Source: Phragmites australis
Lineage: Eukaryota > Streptophyta > Magnoliopsida > Poales > Poaceae
Direction: 5' to 3'
Length of the DNA stretch: 64,000 nucleotides
Assembly (NCBI RefSeq): GCF_958298935.1
Contig: NC_084921.1
Location: forward strand, 38,969,001 to 39,033,000
The notes beneath the pieces are model-generated. The model was not told the origin of the DNA and searched no databases. It was given only the letters and a program-made list of their open reading frames with translations. Shown piece by piece: positions 10,189-22,900 of the stretch; the stretch's first letter is position 1, and each line of letters opens with the position of its first letter. The position numbers were made by a program, and so were the translations under genes.

Positions 10189-12324
10189 CAAGCAATCCAC
10201 CACCAGCTGCTCCGGCCGGCCTGCCAGCTAGCTCCCCACCATTCTACCCTTGGTACGAGTCACCGAAGCGTCATCTGTGTGTAACTAGGTTTAGTCGAGT
10301 TGATAGGTACTTGTGGTCGCCATGTCCTGTCTCTTATAACCTTTTTCCCTTGAAATCTATGCAGTGTGTCGATTGATCTCCAGTAGGGTAGGTGTGTTGT
10401 CGAATAATGCTTGTAATCGTAGGACTAAGAATTGCTATTAAAATAGATGAATAGGCGTTTCAACAATTTTCTTTCAAAATAGATAGTCTTCTTTTATTTT
10501 GTTAACTAACGTATATACAGAACAAAGTGTAATATAAAATAAAAAAATACAGAGCTTAACCTAGAAGATCCGACTAAGAACAGAATAGAAATTCAAAGGA
10601 TGTAAAAACTAAACTTGAGATAAAATAAAAGGTGAGTCACATGATTGGAATCAAACACCAGCTTTCACATCAAACCAATCCATAACACATCCTCATATAA
10701 AGTTTGAAATTTGAGAAGAAAGATTCAAAAATCAAAGATAAGATCACCGGTTGAAGAAATTCTTCAAGTTGATAATCTAGAGGCAAGAGAGTTAGAGACT
10801 TATGAGTATACACTCGTATGTGATTTTTATGCCTCTAGCAACAAGAAAAATGATTTCACAAAATGCTAAAAATTCAGCCGAAAAATCAAAACAAAAATCA
10901 CAACGAACACTGAAAACTTGCAAACTTGCAAGAGAATAAATAGAGGGAAACTAGAAATAGGGGAATTCAAGTATATACAAAAACATAAACTTTATTATTC
11001 AAAGAGATCAGTTCTATTTTAAACGGATTACAAAGATTTTTTACTCAAAACTTTCCTCTAATACATAAGCTAAACACTCATTCTTCCTCTCATCTAAAAC
11101 CCTAACACTAGGCTCTCAAATGAGTGGTACAATAGACTCAAATAGTTGGTTCATACTCTCATATAGCCCAATCACTCTACTTATAGACCTAAGCAACTAG
11201 ATCGCTAAGTTTTCTAGCTTTTTTCCAATATATTCCTCACTTATAGTACACTCATACCTACCACTGAGGGTATTTTGATCTATTTTCTTTTTCATTCATC
11301 GGACGACCGCAACGACTTCACGACTTAGCTTCGCGTCGACGCAAGCTTCGCAATAGTGTCACGTACTCCTCCAGTCCTCTCACAGTTTTGAGACCAAACC
11401 GTGAAACCCTCTACACGTTTCTCAAAGCGTGACTCATCACTTGATTACACCTTAAGCAAGCGCTCTGATATTAATATGTGTACTTCGTCTTCCGATCCTG
11501 GTTGCCGGTAAGTCTCTCCCGTTTCCGATTCCTCGGACTGTCTTGTCACTTGCATCGGCATCCCTTTCGCTTGACTATGTCAACACACCGTCTTCATCCT
11601 CCGTTTCATGTTTTGCTTTACCTCTACATGTACAGTTAGGATCATCCTTGACTCCGTCATATCTTTTCGATCGTCCGACACCAAGCACCCGCTTAATCCT
11701 GATCATCCGTCATCGTCCACTAAATTACATCAGTCACCTGCACACCATAAGACAAGCAAACACATTTCACCAACTCTAACTCCAGTTAATTCATAATACT
11801 CAAATCAAGCCCAAACAATCTAAAACTCGACAAACCAAATCAATAATCTTATTAATTACAAACATATTTTAATTTAATTTATCATTAATCCACTCATGAA
11901 TCCTTATCCATCCACGAAGGGTGGCAGGCATTCCCTATATTTTAGTCTCTCAAGCTGCCATGTCTTCGCGTCTCTCAAGTTGCATGGTTTCATGGTCGGT
12001 GTAGCGCAGCACGAGTTTGTGCTCAGCTTTTGCAGTTCTTACCGTCCTCGAGCCTTCCTTTCCCTTTCCGGTTTCGCGGGTCTGATATATCCGGCGGTGT
12101 TTGTGCTCGGTCTCGTCGGTGGTGCGGCATGATTGTATCGTGGGAGCTGAGAGCAAGGTGGTTGGGGCCATTTTGGCATTCTTGGACCACGGCACCAAAC
12201 CAGTTGGTGGGGTTAACGTGGGTCAGCCATCATGCAACATGGTCATTGAGGAAAGCAGTATGCATCCCAACTGTGGATCCCTCCAAACTCGCCTTTCCGG
12301 CTCGATCATGAATCCTATTAGAGG
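10189..12324. other. 3' UTR then AT-rich, LTR-like intergenic DNA
   Basis: 10189-10440 is the likely 3' untranslated region of the DUF1639 gene. From 10440 the DNA is AT-rich and non-coding. 11280-11800 (gacgaccgc, cgcgtcgacgcaagc, then C/T-rich) resembles retrotransposon LTR or leader sequence without identifiable ends. 12101-12310 contains a plus-strand frame with a coding look (DCIVGAESKVVGAILAFL, then VGGVNVGQPSCNMVIEES) that I do not recognise. It is cut off by the foldback element that follows. Confidence 0.4.
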
Positions 12325-13190
12325 TATAAAAAGGTGTAATTATGCTGCAAAACTGCAAACCCCCCCCCCCCCCCCCAAAAGTCACTTGGATTTTGACTTT
12401 CCCCCCCAAAAGTTATTTTGTTGCAAAAAACCCCCTAAAAGTTTGACTTTGTTGCAAAAAACCCCCTAAAAATTTAAAAAACTAAAAAAATCATTCAAAA
12501 ATTCTAAAAAAAACTAAAGACAATTCTAAGACCTTCTGTGAAATTTGTTTTCAAAAATAATATCCTTTGCATCATATTTCATGGAGAGGAAGTTTGGAAA
12601 AAAAAGATAAATGTGCAACTCATTTATTAACTCATGTTATTTTAACTTTTTCATGTCTACCATTATTTTTCCTACACAAATAATTGTTTAAGTAAACTAA
12701 TAAAAGTGGTTTCACTAATTTTGGGGGTGTTATGGATTAGTTATGAATTAATCTATCTGTAACACATTTACTCAATTCTGCACGTTACAATAACTAATTC
12801 AAGATTTCATGTATTTTTACAAGATAGAGGATCATGTAAGAAGACTAGAAAATTTTGTTTCATGATTTTTGGATTAGTAAATAATTAACTATGCATTTAA
12901 CTCGAATTAATAAATGAGTTGCAAGTTTTTCTTTTTTTTCAAACTTACTCTCCATGAAATATGATGCAAAGGATATTATTTTTTAAAACAAATTTCACAA
13001 AAGTTCTTATAATTGTCTCTAGTTTTTTTTAGAATTTTTTGTGATTTTTTAAATTTTTTTTTGAATTTTTGGGGGTGTTTTTGCAACAAAATCAAACATT
13101 TGGGGGGTTTTTTGCAACAAAACAACTTTTGGGGGGGAAAGTCAAAATCCAAGTGACTTTTGGGGGGGTTTTGCATTTATCCCTTTATTT
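12325..13190. mobile_element. Long-arm foldback element
   Basis: Two arms of about 290 bp form an imperfect inverted repeat: about 12330-12628 on the left and 12904-13186 on the right. Matching landmarks are aaaagtcacttggattttga with gttgcaaaaaacccccta (left) against their reverse complements near 13165 and 13090, and atatcctttgcatcatattt with catggagag (left, 12560-12595) against 12945-12980. The roughly 275 bp loop carries the module shared with the repeats at 2.0-3.0 and 40.9-41.3 kb. There is no coding capacity. The left arm contains a run of 17 C. A transcript through it would fold into a long hairpin. Superfamily is uncertain (MULE-like or Foldback). Confidence 0.75.
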
Positions 13191-13247
13191 GCTCTAGGTC
13201 TACTGGGTCCCTTAACAAAAATTTAAGATTTCACGATCAGGTACCTG

Positions 13248-15904
13248 CAGTGGCGGACCCAGAACGAAAATAACCAGGTGTCACATATATATCACTATGC
13301 ATAATAAAACGTCTAATACTCTAATTATTAGGTAATATTGTATTTGATAGTAATATATAGCGGTAAAAGTGCTTACATAAACCAAAAATTCTACAAGTAA
13401 TAATTATAACAAAGTGAACGGATGATAGTCTTCAAGCTTTGAATTCACTCAACAGAATCATAAAGTGATCGCAGTTCAACATTCCCCGTCCGTAACAAGA
13501 ATACAAGGCCTTCCAAAAACTTTATACAATCTGTAAGGCATTGATTGCAAAATAGTCAATAACTGCAGATTATGCTTTGGCACAAGCATACAACAACTAT
13601 ACACCCTTTTCATTCTATCAGTAAATGACTGCACTGCAGTATCAAGTATCAATGCCCAGGGCCTTGTGGCTGCCAAAGCCTGTCATCATGCATCCCACTC
13701 CCAGTTCGACCACTGAAACCTTGATATATGAATCCAACAAAATTTCAGAATTCAGTTGATAGATAAAGTTCCAAAATGCATACACTAGATGATCTCCATT
13801 AGCAAAAAAATAACATCCAGCCATAATATCCTAAAAAAATGAATAAATTAGTTAGTAAACATTCCATGTCTATAACAAGTAAGGAATTCAAGTTAGGAAA
13901 ACAAAACATTACATTTTAGTCTTCGACTCTACGCTTTTTGTAATTTTGGAAGCGATTGATTAGAACATCATTGGTAACTCTCTCCAATTCGCGTTTCTCC
14001 ACATAGCAAATAAGACTTTCACTCAAGTATTCATCACCAATGCGATTGCGCAAATGTGATTTCACAATTTTCATGGCTGAAAAACATCTCTCTACTGTAG
14101 CAGTTGCCACAGGTAAAACTAATACAAGCTTCAATAGCCGATAAACCAAAGGATAGCAAATATGTTTCCTTGTTTCCACTATTTTTTGAGAAAGCACACC
14201 AATAGACTCTATGTTAGAGAATCTTGCATCGGCTTGCACATCGGCAACGTAGAGGCGAAGATGATGTCGAAGGTCCCTCAATTCCCCATCATTAAAATCA
14301 TTAGGATAAAGTTTAGCAAGACTCATCAAATGCTCCAAATTAAATTCACTAAATGATGCTCTTGGACTCAAAGCAGCAGTGTAGACAAGCAACTTAGATG
14401 TTTTCTCATTGAAGCGAGTATTTAACTCTTGTAGTAGCCAATCAAGGACATCATTGAAACAATCCACTTCATAATGATGTTGGTTGGTAATTCCAGTTTT
14501 TTGACGTGGCTTCGTTGGATTCACATAATCATCTCCCATTTCCAATTTGGAGAGGTCATACTTATCACAGAAGGCATAAACTTCACCTAACACAGATTCC
14601 CAACCATCTCTCCTAAGTTCACCCAAAAGACTTTTAGTTGAGTTGACACATGCAATGGCATTTACAATATCTTGATCTTTCCGTTGTAGAATTAACGACA
14701 AGGAGTTTGTGATTGTTAAAACTGTCAACATAAGATGCAAATAGAAGACAAAATCAAATGATTGGAAATAAACTAGCAGACCAAATGCTTGCCTTCTATT
14801 TTTGTCATCCTTGTCTTCTTTTTCCACATATTCTAGCACCTTGATAATTGTTGGGAACAAATCAACCAAACTCTTAAGAGTCTTGTAGTGTGAACTCCAA
14901 CGAGTGTCACCAGGTCTTTGAAGACTTAGTTCTTGATTTAAACCTGTCCCAGTTTTAAGCTGACCACAACCTAAGGCCTTTCTTACATGTTCTTGATTGA
15001 TATCTCGAATCATGTCTTTTCTTTTAGAAGATGCACCCACCACATTCAACAAGACAGAAATCATATCAAAAAAATTACCAATGCCTGTATGCTTCCTTAC
15101 AACAGCCACAACAACCAATTGAAGCTTGTGGGCAAAACAATGAACATAGTATGCTGAGTTATTTTCTCTCATAATCAATGATTGTAAGCCATTAAACTCA
15201 CCTCGCATGTTGCTTGCACCATCATATCCTTGGCCTCTAAGTTGCTTCAAGCTGAGATTATATTTCACAAATAAAGCATCAATGTAAGACTTGAGGGATG
15301 CTGAAGTTGTCTCTTTCACATGGACAAGACCAACAAACCTTTCTTTGACAATTCCATATTTATCTACGTATCGCAAAACCACCGCCATTTGTTCTTTACT
15401 GGACACATCCCTTGACTCATCAACTAGCAAGCAAAACACATCATTCCCAATTTCTTCAAGAATAGAGTCCAATATTTCCATTGCAAAACAATGAACTATG
15501 TCTTTTTGAATCTTTGGAGAAATCATCATATTATTACCTGGAGCATTGTGGGCCACAACCTTGCCTAGTGCTAGATTTTGTTGTGCTGTATACGCAACAA
15601 ATTCCTTGAAATTTCCTTTGTTTAAGGAATCTTCAGACTCATCATGACCTCTGAAAGCCAACCCTTGCTTCAATAACACTCTGGCAGTATCAACTGATCC
15701 ATTTAGACGAGTATAATAAGCAATCTTTTCAGCATCACTTTGCCTATTAAGTGCAACATAAATGTGTTGTTCTCGATTTAACAAGGCATCACAATCTCTC
15801 TTTGCTTGGTTGTGAACACTATTGACATCCCCTACATGCTCTTTTAATCTGAATTCAAGCGACGCGGTGTGTTGATGGCGCACTGTTGAAGCGCGAGCCC
15901 ACAT
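13248..15904 (-). mobile_element. hAT transposon, one terminal repeat visible
   Basis: The left end at 13248 begins cagtggcggacccag, a form typical of the terminal repeats of plant hAT elements that encode DUF4371 transposases. The transposase gene fills 13916-15904 on the minus strand, so this left end is the 3' side. No matching inverted copy was found to the right before the LTR at 16189, and the N-terminal zinc-finger coding part is also absent. The 5' side of the element therefore appears lost. Target duplication cannot be assigned with only one end. Confidence 0.7.
13916..15904 (-). CDS. hAT transposase (DUF4371 and hAT dimerisation domains)
   Basis: An uninterrupted 662-codon frame. 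The N-terminal third is DUF4371-like from about residue 20 (KEHVGDVNSVHNQAKRDCDA). The RNase H-like catalytic fold follows, with FCLLVDESRDVSSKEQMAVV around residue 160 and GQGYDGASNMRGEF around 225; these hold the first two acidic residues (D162, D228). HCFAHKLQL follows at 255-263. The C-terminal dimerisation domain contains TATVERCFSAMKIVKSHLRN, with the third acidic residue at E605. Intact relatives, often annotated zinc finger MYM-type 1-like, carry a TTF-type zinc finger upstream. It is missing here, and the first 14 or so residues look like unrelated flanking sequence. All three catalytic positions are present, so this is either a recently broken element or a source of a transposase lacking its DNA-binding finger. 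Confidence 0.9.
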   Translation of the reverse strand: MWARASTVRHQHTASLEFRLKEHVGDVNSVHNQAKRDCDALLNREQHIYVALNRQSDAEKIAYYTRLNGSVDTARVLLKQGLAFRGHDESEDSLNKGNFKEFVAYTAQQNLALGKVVAHNAPGNNMMISPKIQKDIVHCFAMEILDSILEEIGNDVFCLLVDESRDVSSKEQMAVVLRYVDKYGIVKERFVGLVHVKETTSASLKSYIDALFVKYNLSLKQLRGQGYDGASNMRGEFNGLQSLIMRENNSAYYVHCFAHKLQLVVVAVVRKHTGIGNFFDMISVLLNVVGASSKRKDMIRDINQEHVRKALGCGQLKTGTGLNQELSLQRPGDTRWSSHYKTLKSLVDLFPTIIKVLEYVEKEDKDDKNRRQAFGLLVYFQSFDFVFYLHLMLTVLTITNSLSLILQRKDQDIVNAIACVNSTKSLLGELRRDGWESVLGEVYAFCDKYDLSKLEMGDDYVNPTKPRQKTGITNQHHYEVDCFNDVLDWLLQELNTRFNEKTSKLLVYTAALSPRASFSEFNLEHLMSLAKLYPNDFNDGELRDLRHHLRLYVADVQADARFSNIESIGVLSQKIVETRKHICYPLVYRLLKLVLVLPVATATVERCFSAMKIVKSHLRNRIGDEYLSESLICYVEKRELERVTNDVLINRFQNYKKRRVED

Positions 15905-16188
15905 GATCAGTCAGCTCCGCATGACGTTCACGGCTGTAACTGAAATCAAATGTGGCAACCCGTACTGGAATCGAGTTTACCTTCGGATCTTCTATAGTAG
16001 GAGTGTTTATGTGCAAATTAAAGGCAGCCCGTCGCAGTTGTGTTGCATGTACGTCACTGTCATGTTGGACCCACCTGTTAGCTGTATATTGTTCGTGGTG
16101 ATCGGGAATCGAAGGGCCGATGGCGACGAGCGACCTCGGTGCTCGCCGTCACCACCATGTGCTGGCAACTAGTGTTGCTTGTGGGGAC
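15905..16188. other. Junction between hAT element and LTR
   Basis: About 280 bp of unremarkable sequence. It includes a GC-rich stretch near 16100-16170 and no recognisable hAT right end. Confidence 0.4.
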
Positions 16189-17984
16189 TGTAACAACTTA
16201 CTTTACAATTAAATTTAATTATTTAAAAAAATAAAAAAATTTGACAATATTTCCTCTATAGGGACGGTATAACTGACTAAAAAAAGATCACAGACAGACA
16301 ATATATGATAACTAACATATATATAGAAACCTTCACGACGCTACCAGCGTCTTACCACCGCATATACAAAACAAATGACAAACCACCAAAAACACAACTT
16401 ATAAACACCGGTTGAGTTATCGATATTGTGATGAGGTAGTGTGTGCAACTACCAAGATCCATCCCCAAAATACACGCCAACATCTAAACATAGCTGTAAA
16501 GATTTAACAAGGGTAAGATGAGCTCAGCAAGTAACAGCTATGAATATAAACACATCTCATTCAGTTCAAAAGTATTTGAGAAATAAACATTCTTCTCATA
16601 ACAACAAGAAAAACACATAGTTTTAAAGAAAATATCATTTCAGAATATTTGTCGAGAAAGTAACGACAAACACCAACCCGATCTCCCACAAAAATATGGC
16701 ATTCAACTCCCAGAATTCTGTATTTGCCAGATATCATATATATAAAAAAAATGTATGAATGTCATGATGCAACTCCATTTGAGAGCTGGACGATGCCAAC
16801 ATCTTATGCAACTCCATGTACCGGTACGAATCACGCACGATGGCAGTGATCGGCCTTTATCACCGTATGAAGCGCATAAATGCATATGTATGCATGTGAA
16901 TTGACGTCAATTCTTGATTTTCTTTTGATGACTCGTGATAAAAAAAAACCACAACTGATTCATGATGACAAAGGTACAATCCAAATCAATAATAAAAGTA
17001 TGGATTTAAATAATCGAATGCAACATCATTCATGATTTGAATGAATTAGAAAAAAAAATTCATATACTTCAATTTTATTTGCAAAAGAAGTAAGACATGA
17101 ATATAAACATAGCACGGAATCACACCCCCACGTTACTTGCCTTTTACCAAAAGCAAGGAAGAAATTTCGATCAAGAACGCCCGGAAGTAGTACCACTTGT
17201 ACAGGTATATTATTAGCACTAAAACACATTTAGAACACATAAAATATGAAGCGTCATCCCTACGTCTGAAAACGTCGCATATACGCCTATATTTCAGAAA
17301 ACTGAACAGAAAACTGTATCACACGAAATGATACACTATTTCCAATTTAGAGTCGAACCAAAGTTCTCACTAACTAGACTTTGCTCCATTGAAAGAAATG
17401 AATGTTTCGACTCGGATGTCGTATCTTCGAATCAATAACGATTATCGAAACGAATCAGACTATTGATCACATGAAATGATACGACAGGAATTGATTGATT
17501 TGATTCAATCCAACCACAAACATCTAAGAATTACTGAAGAATCACCTTCGAAGGATTGACGACGACTCCGACAAAATTACGAAATTTCCAACTTTTCCCT
17601 TTTTCTTCTTCTTTTTTTTTCTTCCCCTTTTTTCCTTTTCTCCTTTTCTTTTTCTTCTCTTTTCTTTTCTCCTTTTCTTTTCTCTTTCCTGGCTTCTCTC
17701 CCGGCCGGCTGCTTGCTTCTTTGCACAACGGCTAGCACCGAGGCACGGCGGCTGGCTTGCACGGCAGGTGGTGGCGCCGGCGACAGGACAGTGTCGGCGC
17801 GCGCAGCAGTGCAGCGGCGCACGGCGGGGAGCGCGGCGCAGCGGCGCGATGATGGCCATCGACGCTGCAACGACGCGGAGAGAGACGAGGGGAGGAGGTT
17901 CGGCCGATGGCGGGGCCGGCGGCTGCACAGGGGAAATGACGGCGGTAGGAGCAGGCGGCACGTCGCGGCGACGGGGCTCAGCGC

Positions 17985-18016
<32 letters not shown>

Positions 18017-18294
18017 AACGGTAGAGACGTCTGGATGGATTGGGTTGAGGGCCAATCCATCCGATACTTATCCTCTTTTTTTAATATATTTTTTAAAACA
18101 ACGAACGTTCTAAGTTTGTTGGGATTGCTACAGGTCACAAAGTGCCCGGAACGGACATATGAATAGAAAAATGGGTTTGTCTCGACGAGATGAACACAAC
18201 CACGGTCTCCGATCGTCCATACGAGCAACGGATCAAAAAGTCAAAATTCTGGTCAAATCTCTTTTTTTTCCTCTCTCAAAAATTTGGTATTACA
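16189..18294 (-). repeat. Probable solo LTR (gypsy type)
   Basis: The segment starts tgtaacaactta and ends ttggtattaca, so it has TG...CA ends on both strands. On the minus strand it opens TGTAATACCAAATTTTTGAG, a common opening of grass gypsy LTRs. The interior shows LTR anatomy: AT-rich U3-like sequence, a GC-rich block at 17700-17980 and a GA microsatellite at 17990-18016. No polyprotein is attached and no second copy is near. The adjoining five bases (gggac on the left, ggggt on the right) do not match, so the solo-LTR reading rests on ends and composition only. The arginine- and serine-rich open frames inside are composition artefacts. Confidence 0.5.
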
Positions 18295-18632
18295 GGGGTA
18301 GCTGCACAGCCCCGCCGAGGATAGCCTGACCATGGAGGCGCCGGCAACGACTACCATGCGCGAGCCTGGCTGCGAGTACAACATACTGCGATAGCGAGTT
18401 TCTGACATGGACGGGACGGACTAGCCAACGGAATGTAGAGAAGGACAACAACCACGCGGGTCTACCTTTCTAGGGCTAAAAATATCGTTCCTTAGGGTGA
18501 ACGAAACCCTGATCGAGTCCGGTAAACTAAACAACATTCTAGAACCCGACGTGTTCTATTCGTTCTTTCTAGTGACAGGAAAAGAGTTCGCGTTCTACAT
18601 GGTCAGTTGACACAGATTGGTCAAACATAAGC
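18295..18632. other. Intergenic DNA between LTR and Tat element
   Basis: 338 bp without recognisable coding or repeat structure. It ends at the target duplication tactc of the next element. Confidence 0.4.
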
Positions 18633-18637
18633 TACTC

Positions 18638-19420
18638 TGTTGGTGACTTTCGTGACTAAACAAAGTGGTGGGCCTTCGGATCTGGACTAGGATCCGAAGG
18701 TTGGGTGGATAGCGTCCTCGATCTGGGGAACATAGCACTGCTATTAATTATCATCCATCATTTTGGTTACAGTGCTGATCTATTTATAGATCGTACGTAA
18801 CCACTCCTCATTACAGTTTACATCGTTACCCCTTTAACTGCCACATTCCTGATATAATCATGGGTAAACTGGTACTTTCCTAAGCACAATCGGTTCATTT
18901 ACAATTCTACCCTTCACGGTCTTCGATTACCAACGATGGTCCCCCCTTTGCTTGGGCGCCGAAGGTTTGTGGCTATCGACCCCTTTGGCACACCTTCAGT
19001 TGACTCTCACTCGGAGCTGTTCAATGGTCTTCGACTATCCACTGAAGACCTAGCGAAGGCTTCGCTTAGGATGGTATCCTTGGTGTACCTCTGGTCATTC
19101 CAATGGCAAAGGCCAGTGAAGATCTTCAGTCCACTCCCATAGACCTGAGGCAGGCTCCACCCATCTCGACTGTGGGGCTCGTCCCACGGCGAGCCCAACG
19201 AAGGCGTTCAGTCTGATTCCGAAGGCGTGAGATAGGCTTTGCCCATCACAAGCCTAGGACCCGCTCTGTGGCGCCGAGCATCCGTGAGATCCCCTTAGGT
19301 TGACGAAGGGTTCATGCAACACGACATATCCACAACAATTGTAAGCTTTGTCGGCAAACAGTGGCCGCAGATGTCTTCGATCCTATATCCAAAGGGGGCC
19401 TATGAGACCATTCCCCAATA
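18638..19420 (-). repeat. 3' LTR of the Tat element
   Basis: It begins tgttggtgactttcgtgac and ends ccattccccaata. The expected final CA has become TA. Length is 783 bp, equal to the partner LTR. On the minus strand it carries TATAAATA (18781-18788). To its right, reading inward on the minus strand, is a purine-rich gtggggggatgc that fits a polypurine tract. Confidence 0.9.
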
Positions 19421-19911
19421 GCATCCCCCCACAGGCAAGGCTCGTCTTTGATGGGCCGAACCTGTGAACCCGATGGTAGCACCGAACGCCATCCTTTTCG
19501 GTCCGTCGAAGAACTCGCACCCTACAGTTTACTCTGGACCAAGAAGCCCCCCTTGCAGACCTGAAGGGTCTATTCTTCTGCTCGTAGCAGATTTTCTGGC
19601 GAAGTAGCTTAAATCTCGAGGTGTCGAGTTTTTTTTGGTTAAATTTCCATTATTGAGATGGTTTTGATGTCGCGGAGACATTTTAATTGTTGTAAAAGAG
19701 GCGGTTTGGGTGTTGAACCGATATTTTAACGACCATAAAAGAGATGGCTTTGACCCCGAACCGTCGTCTTGCTGACTTTTGGCAGAATTGTTACCACTAT
19801 ATATATGATATCTCTTCAGATTTATGCATGCATGTTTTCACCCTCTGTACTAGCTTTCTCAGCCCTTCGCACCCTTAACCCTTAGGGACCAAAACTAGAT
19901 AGCCTAACTTG

Positions 19912-22900
19912 ATGGCTCCGAAGAGCAAGTCCGACAAGCTGAAGACAAACTAGATTGGGAAAGGTAGACGAAGGAGTCTTGACTGACATATGTAGAGAAG
20001 GCCTGATAAGCGACATATCGAATGTCAGGCTGCCCAAAGATCAGGAGATTCCAGAGCCATTAGATGATGAGGCGATTGTTTTTGTGGACTATTTCAGAGT
20101 TGGACTTCACCTACCATGCAATGAGATGGTGGCGAAGGTCCTGAAATTTTTTGAGGTTTTTCTTCATCAGCCGACTCCGAACGCCATCGTTCGACTCAAC
20201 CTCTTTGCATGGGCAGCAAAGTCAGAGGGAGCGAAGGCATCGGCAAGGGCCTTTGTTGTTGACTATCAAATTCACCATCAACTGAAGCCTGTCTTTGTTG
20301 ACAACATGCAATCCAAAGCTAATTACAGTTGCACACACTTTACCTACCGAGGAGGCTTGGCCACACCTGCTGTAGCTTATAAGAACAAGTGGCTGAAGGA
20401 TTGGACACAGCGGTGGTTCTACCACAAGGTAGAGAACAAGGAGTACCTTGTGTCCATGTGCCAAGAGCCGAAGGATTGGATGCAATGGTGGTTCTACCTC
20501 AAGGTAAATCGCGCCCCTGATGTTGTGATGAAAGGCGCTCAACGGGAGGCCTTCGAAGCATTCACAAGGTGTGTGAAGCATCTGAATACCCGTGATCTCA
20601 TCGAAGAGTTCCTAGCCACAGGCATATGGCCACTCAGCGAAGGGTGATCCGTCACATCGTTTGAGCCGAAAGGACATGAGGGACTCTTCTGTCCCCAGTT
20701 TGATTTTATAGGAAAACCTGGTGTGTACCTTGTCCCATTTTCCCTTGGTCTTTGCATTTTTTTCTTTCTCTTACTCATTTGTGCTTTTCGACAGGCGTAA
20801 CAGTTACCAAGTTGGAAGCCAAAGCCCGACTTCTTCTAGTAAAACTCACCACGGGCAAAGCCAAAGCTTGCACTAAGCAGGCCCTCAATTGCTAGCTCAA
20901 TCGAATTTTTTAGCTTCTGGGCCTTAGCTATGAAGCCAGGTCAGAAATCACTGGCTTGTCGGCCGGATGCGTTGAAGAGGCTGGGGATGCCAAAGGCAAA
21001 GGAAAGAGCAAGTATGCAAATCCTTTGGGACGCGGGGTTAAAAGGCTTAAGACCAGTGTCCAAAAGAGGGTCGCTCATCCTGATGAAAGTCCTACCGATG
21101 ATGACAGACGTGATGAAGATCTTGGAGGTCCTGATGCCAAATTTGCAACACCCCTTCAGGAAACACCTTCGAAGGACTCAACAGAGCTAGTTATCGATTC
21201 TACAAAATGCCTCGTAGAGGCTGGACCAGTTACCTTACCTCCTCTCTTCGCTTTGAGTGACGACGACGAAGATGACAAAACTTTGCATAATCGTGTGTTG
21301 CCGTCAAAGCTGTTGTTGATGAAGCCATGTTTAGGCGTGATAAAGGTGGCAAAGAGTCTATCTGTGATGACACCGATTTGATACAGCTAACTCAAGCTTA
21401 GACTCCTCCCCAATCCATTCCACAGAGGGCGAGAGCGAAGGGAATGAATCGCCACATCCGCGCCGGGGTGGCATCAAAGAGTTAATGTCATTTGGCACCT
21501 CACGTGACGCCAAACTTATCAGCACAGAAGTGTTGCAATTGTCTTCATTTGAACCAAGCATTGGAGAGGTGAAGGACGTGAAGAATATTTGGCAGTTTTA
21601 TCCTCCCTGAGCTCAAAATTCCACTTGCGCGAAAAAGTGCCACCCAACTTCATGAAGCCTTTGACGTGGCAACCGCAAAGGTATTATTGGTTTTTACTAG
21701 ATTTCCTTTCACATCGTCATTCTTATACTATTTTTTGGTTGCTATAGAGTGTGCTTCTTTCACTTGCCCTTCGATGAAACGTGGAACAATCGGAAGCTCG
21801 CACCAAAGGAGCAGAGGGACTGAGGGCCTTACTGTAGCAGAGAGTTGAAAAGGCCAAAGCCAGACACAGAGAATTGCTCTAGCAAGCAAAGGATGCTGAG
21901 TAGAAGTCTTGAGATCTAGAATAAGAGGTCGAATCTCTTCGCTCGAGCACTAGCAATTTAGAACAAGACGCGACCACTCTTTGCTCAGCCACTATTGGAA
22001 CTCAAAGTGGCCACGCTTCACCATTGCGTCAAGGCATCTGAAGCTAATGTGGTAGAACTTCAGACAGAGAATCGACACCTAACCGAAGTGCTACGCGAAG
22101 CGAAACAGTTTTCCCAGGATGCCGCTAATGAACGAATGAACACTCTTGAGCTGAAGGTTGTTATGGTCAGCAAAGCTATCAAGTGAACTCTTGAAGAGCT
22201 GAGTGCTTCGACCGTACCTCTAACGCATAACTAGGTTGATTTGAATGGACTTCTTGGTTGGATTATTGAGTCTTTCGGAGCCCTTCGGCAAGCAGTGAAT
22301 TTGTATGGTGACTTCTACACCATGATCTCTAGTCGAAGAATTATTTAATCGTTGGATATGATGGGTTGTGATCATCACAAAGCGCTTCAAAGCCCTTCGT
22401 TCCGTTGCCCGTCGAACTTTTCTACTGATGTGGTGATGAGGGCATCAAAATCCTCTGTGAGGGCCTTCACCAATAACTACTGGTGTCAGCATGGGCACAC
22501 CCTCGCCCTTCGAGAGGCGAAGATTAACCATCGAAAAGTAAGTGACACTTCACTTCTTGTTAGCATTATTTTATCTTATCTTTTAACTTTTATACATTTT
22601 TAGTGTAGGCCGCCACAAAGGCTATGACTGCTTCGACCGCGGCCAGCACCTCAGCCCATCCTGCTTCGGTGCCTGTCTCTTCACCTATGCTGAAGGAGCA
22701 CAAAATGTAGGTCCGAAGTAGTTGTGAGTGAAGGGTTAATTAGTTTCACTTAACACACTTCGATGTTGTTCAAAGTATTTGTAATATAACTTTTCTTTGA
22801 GACATTTTGACATTGTTCACTTCCTGCACAGTTCCTTCCCTCAAACTCTGCGCAGGTTGTCAAAGATGTTGTTCACCTGACTATGATGCAGGGTAACTTT

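Noticed and set aside
17542..18228. 228-codon minus-strand frame
   Set aside because: It lies inside a probable solo LTR and consists of LSLSL, RKEKR and similar low-complexity runs from a GA/CT microsatellite and purine tract.
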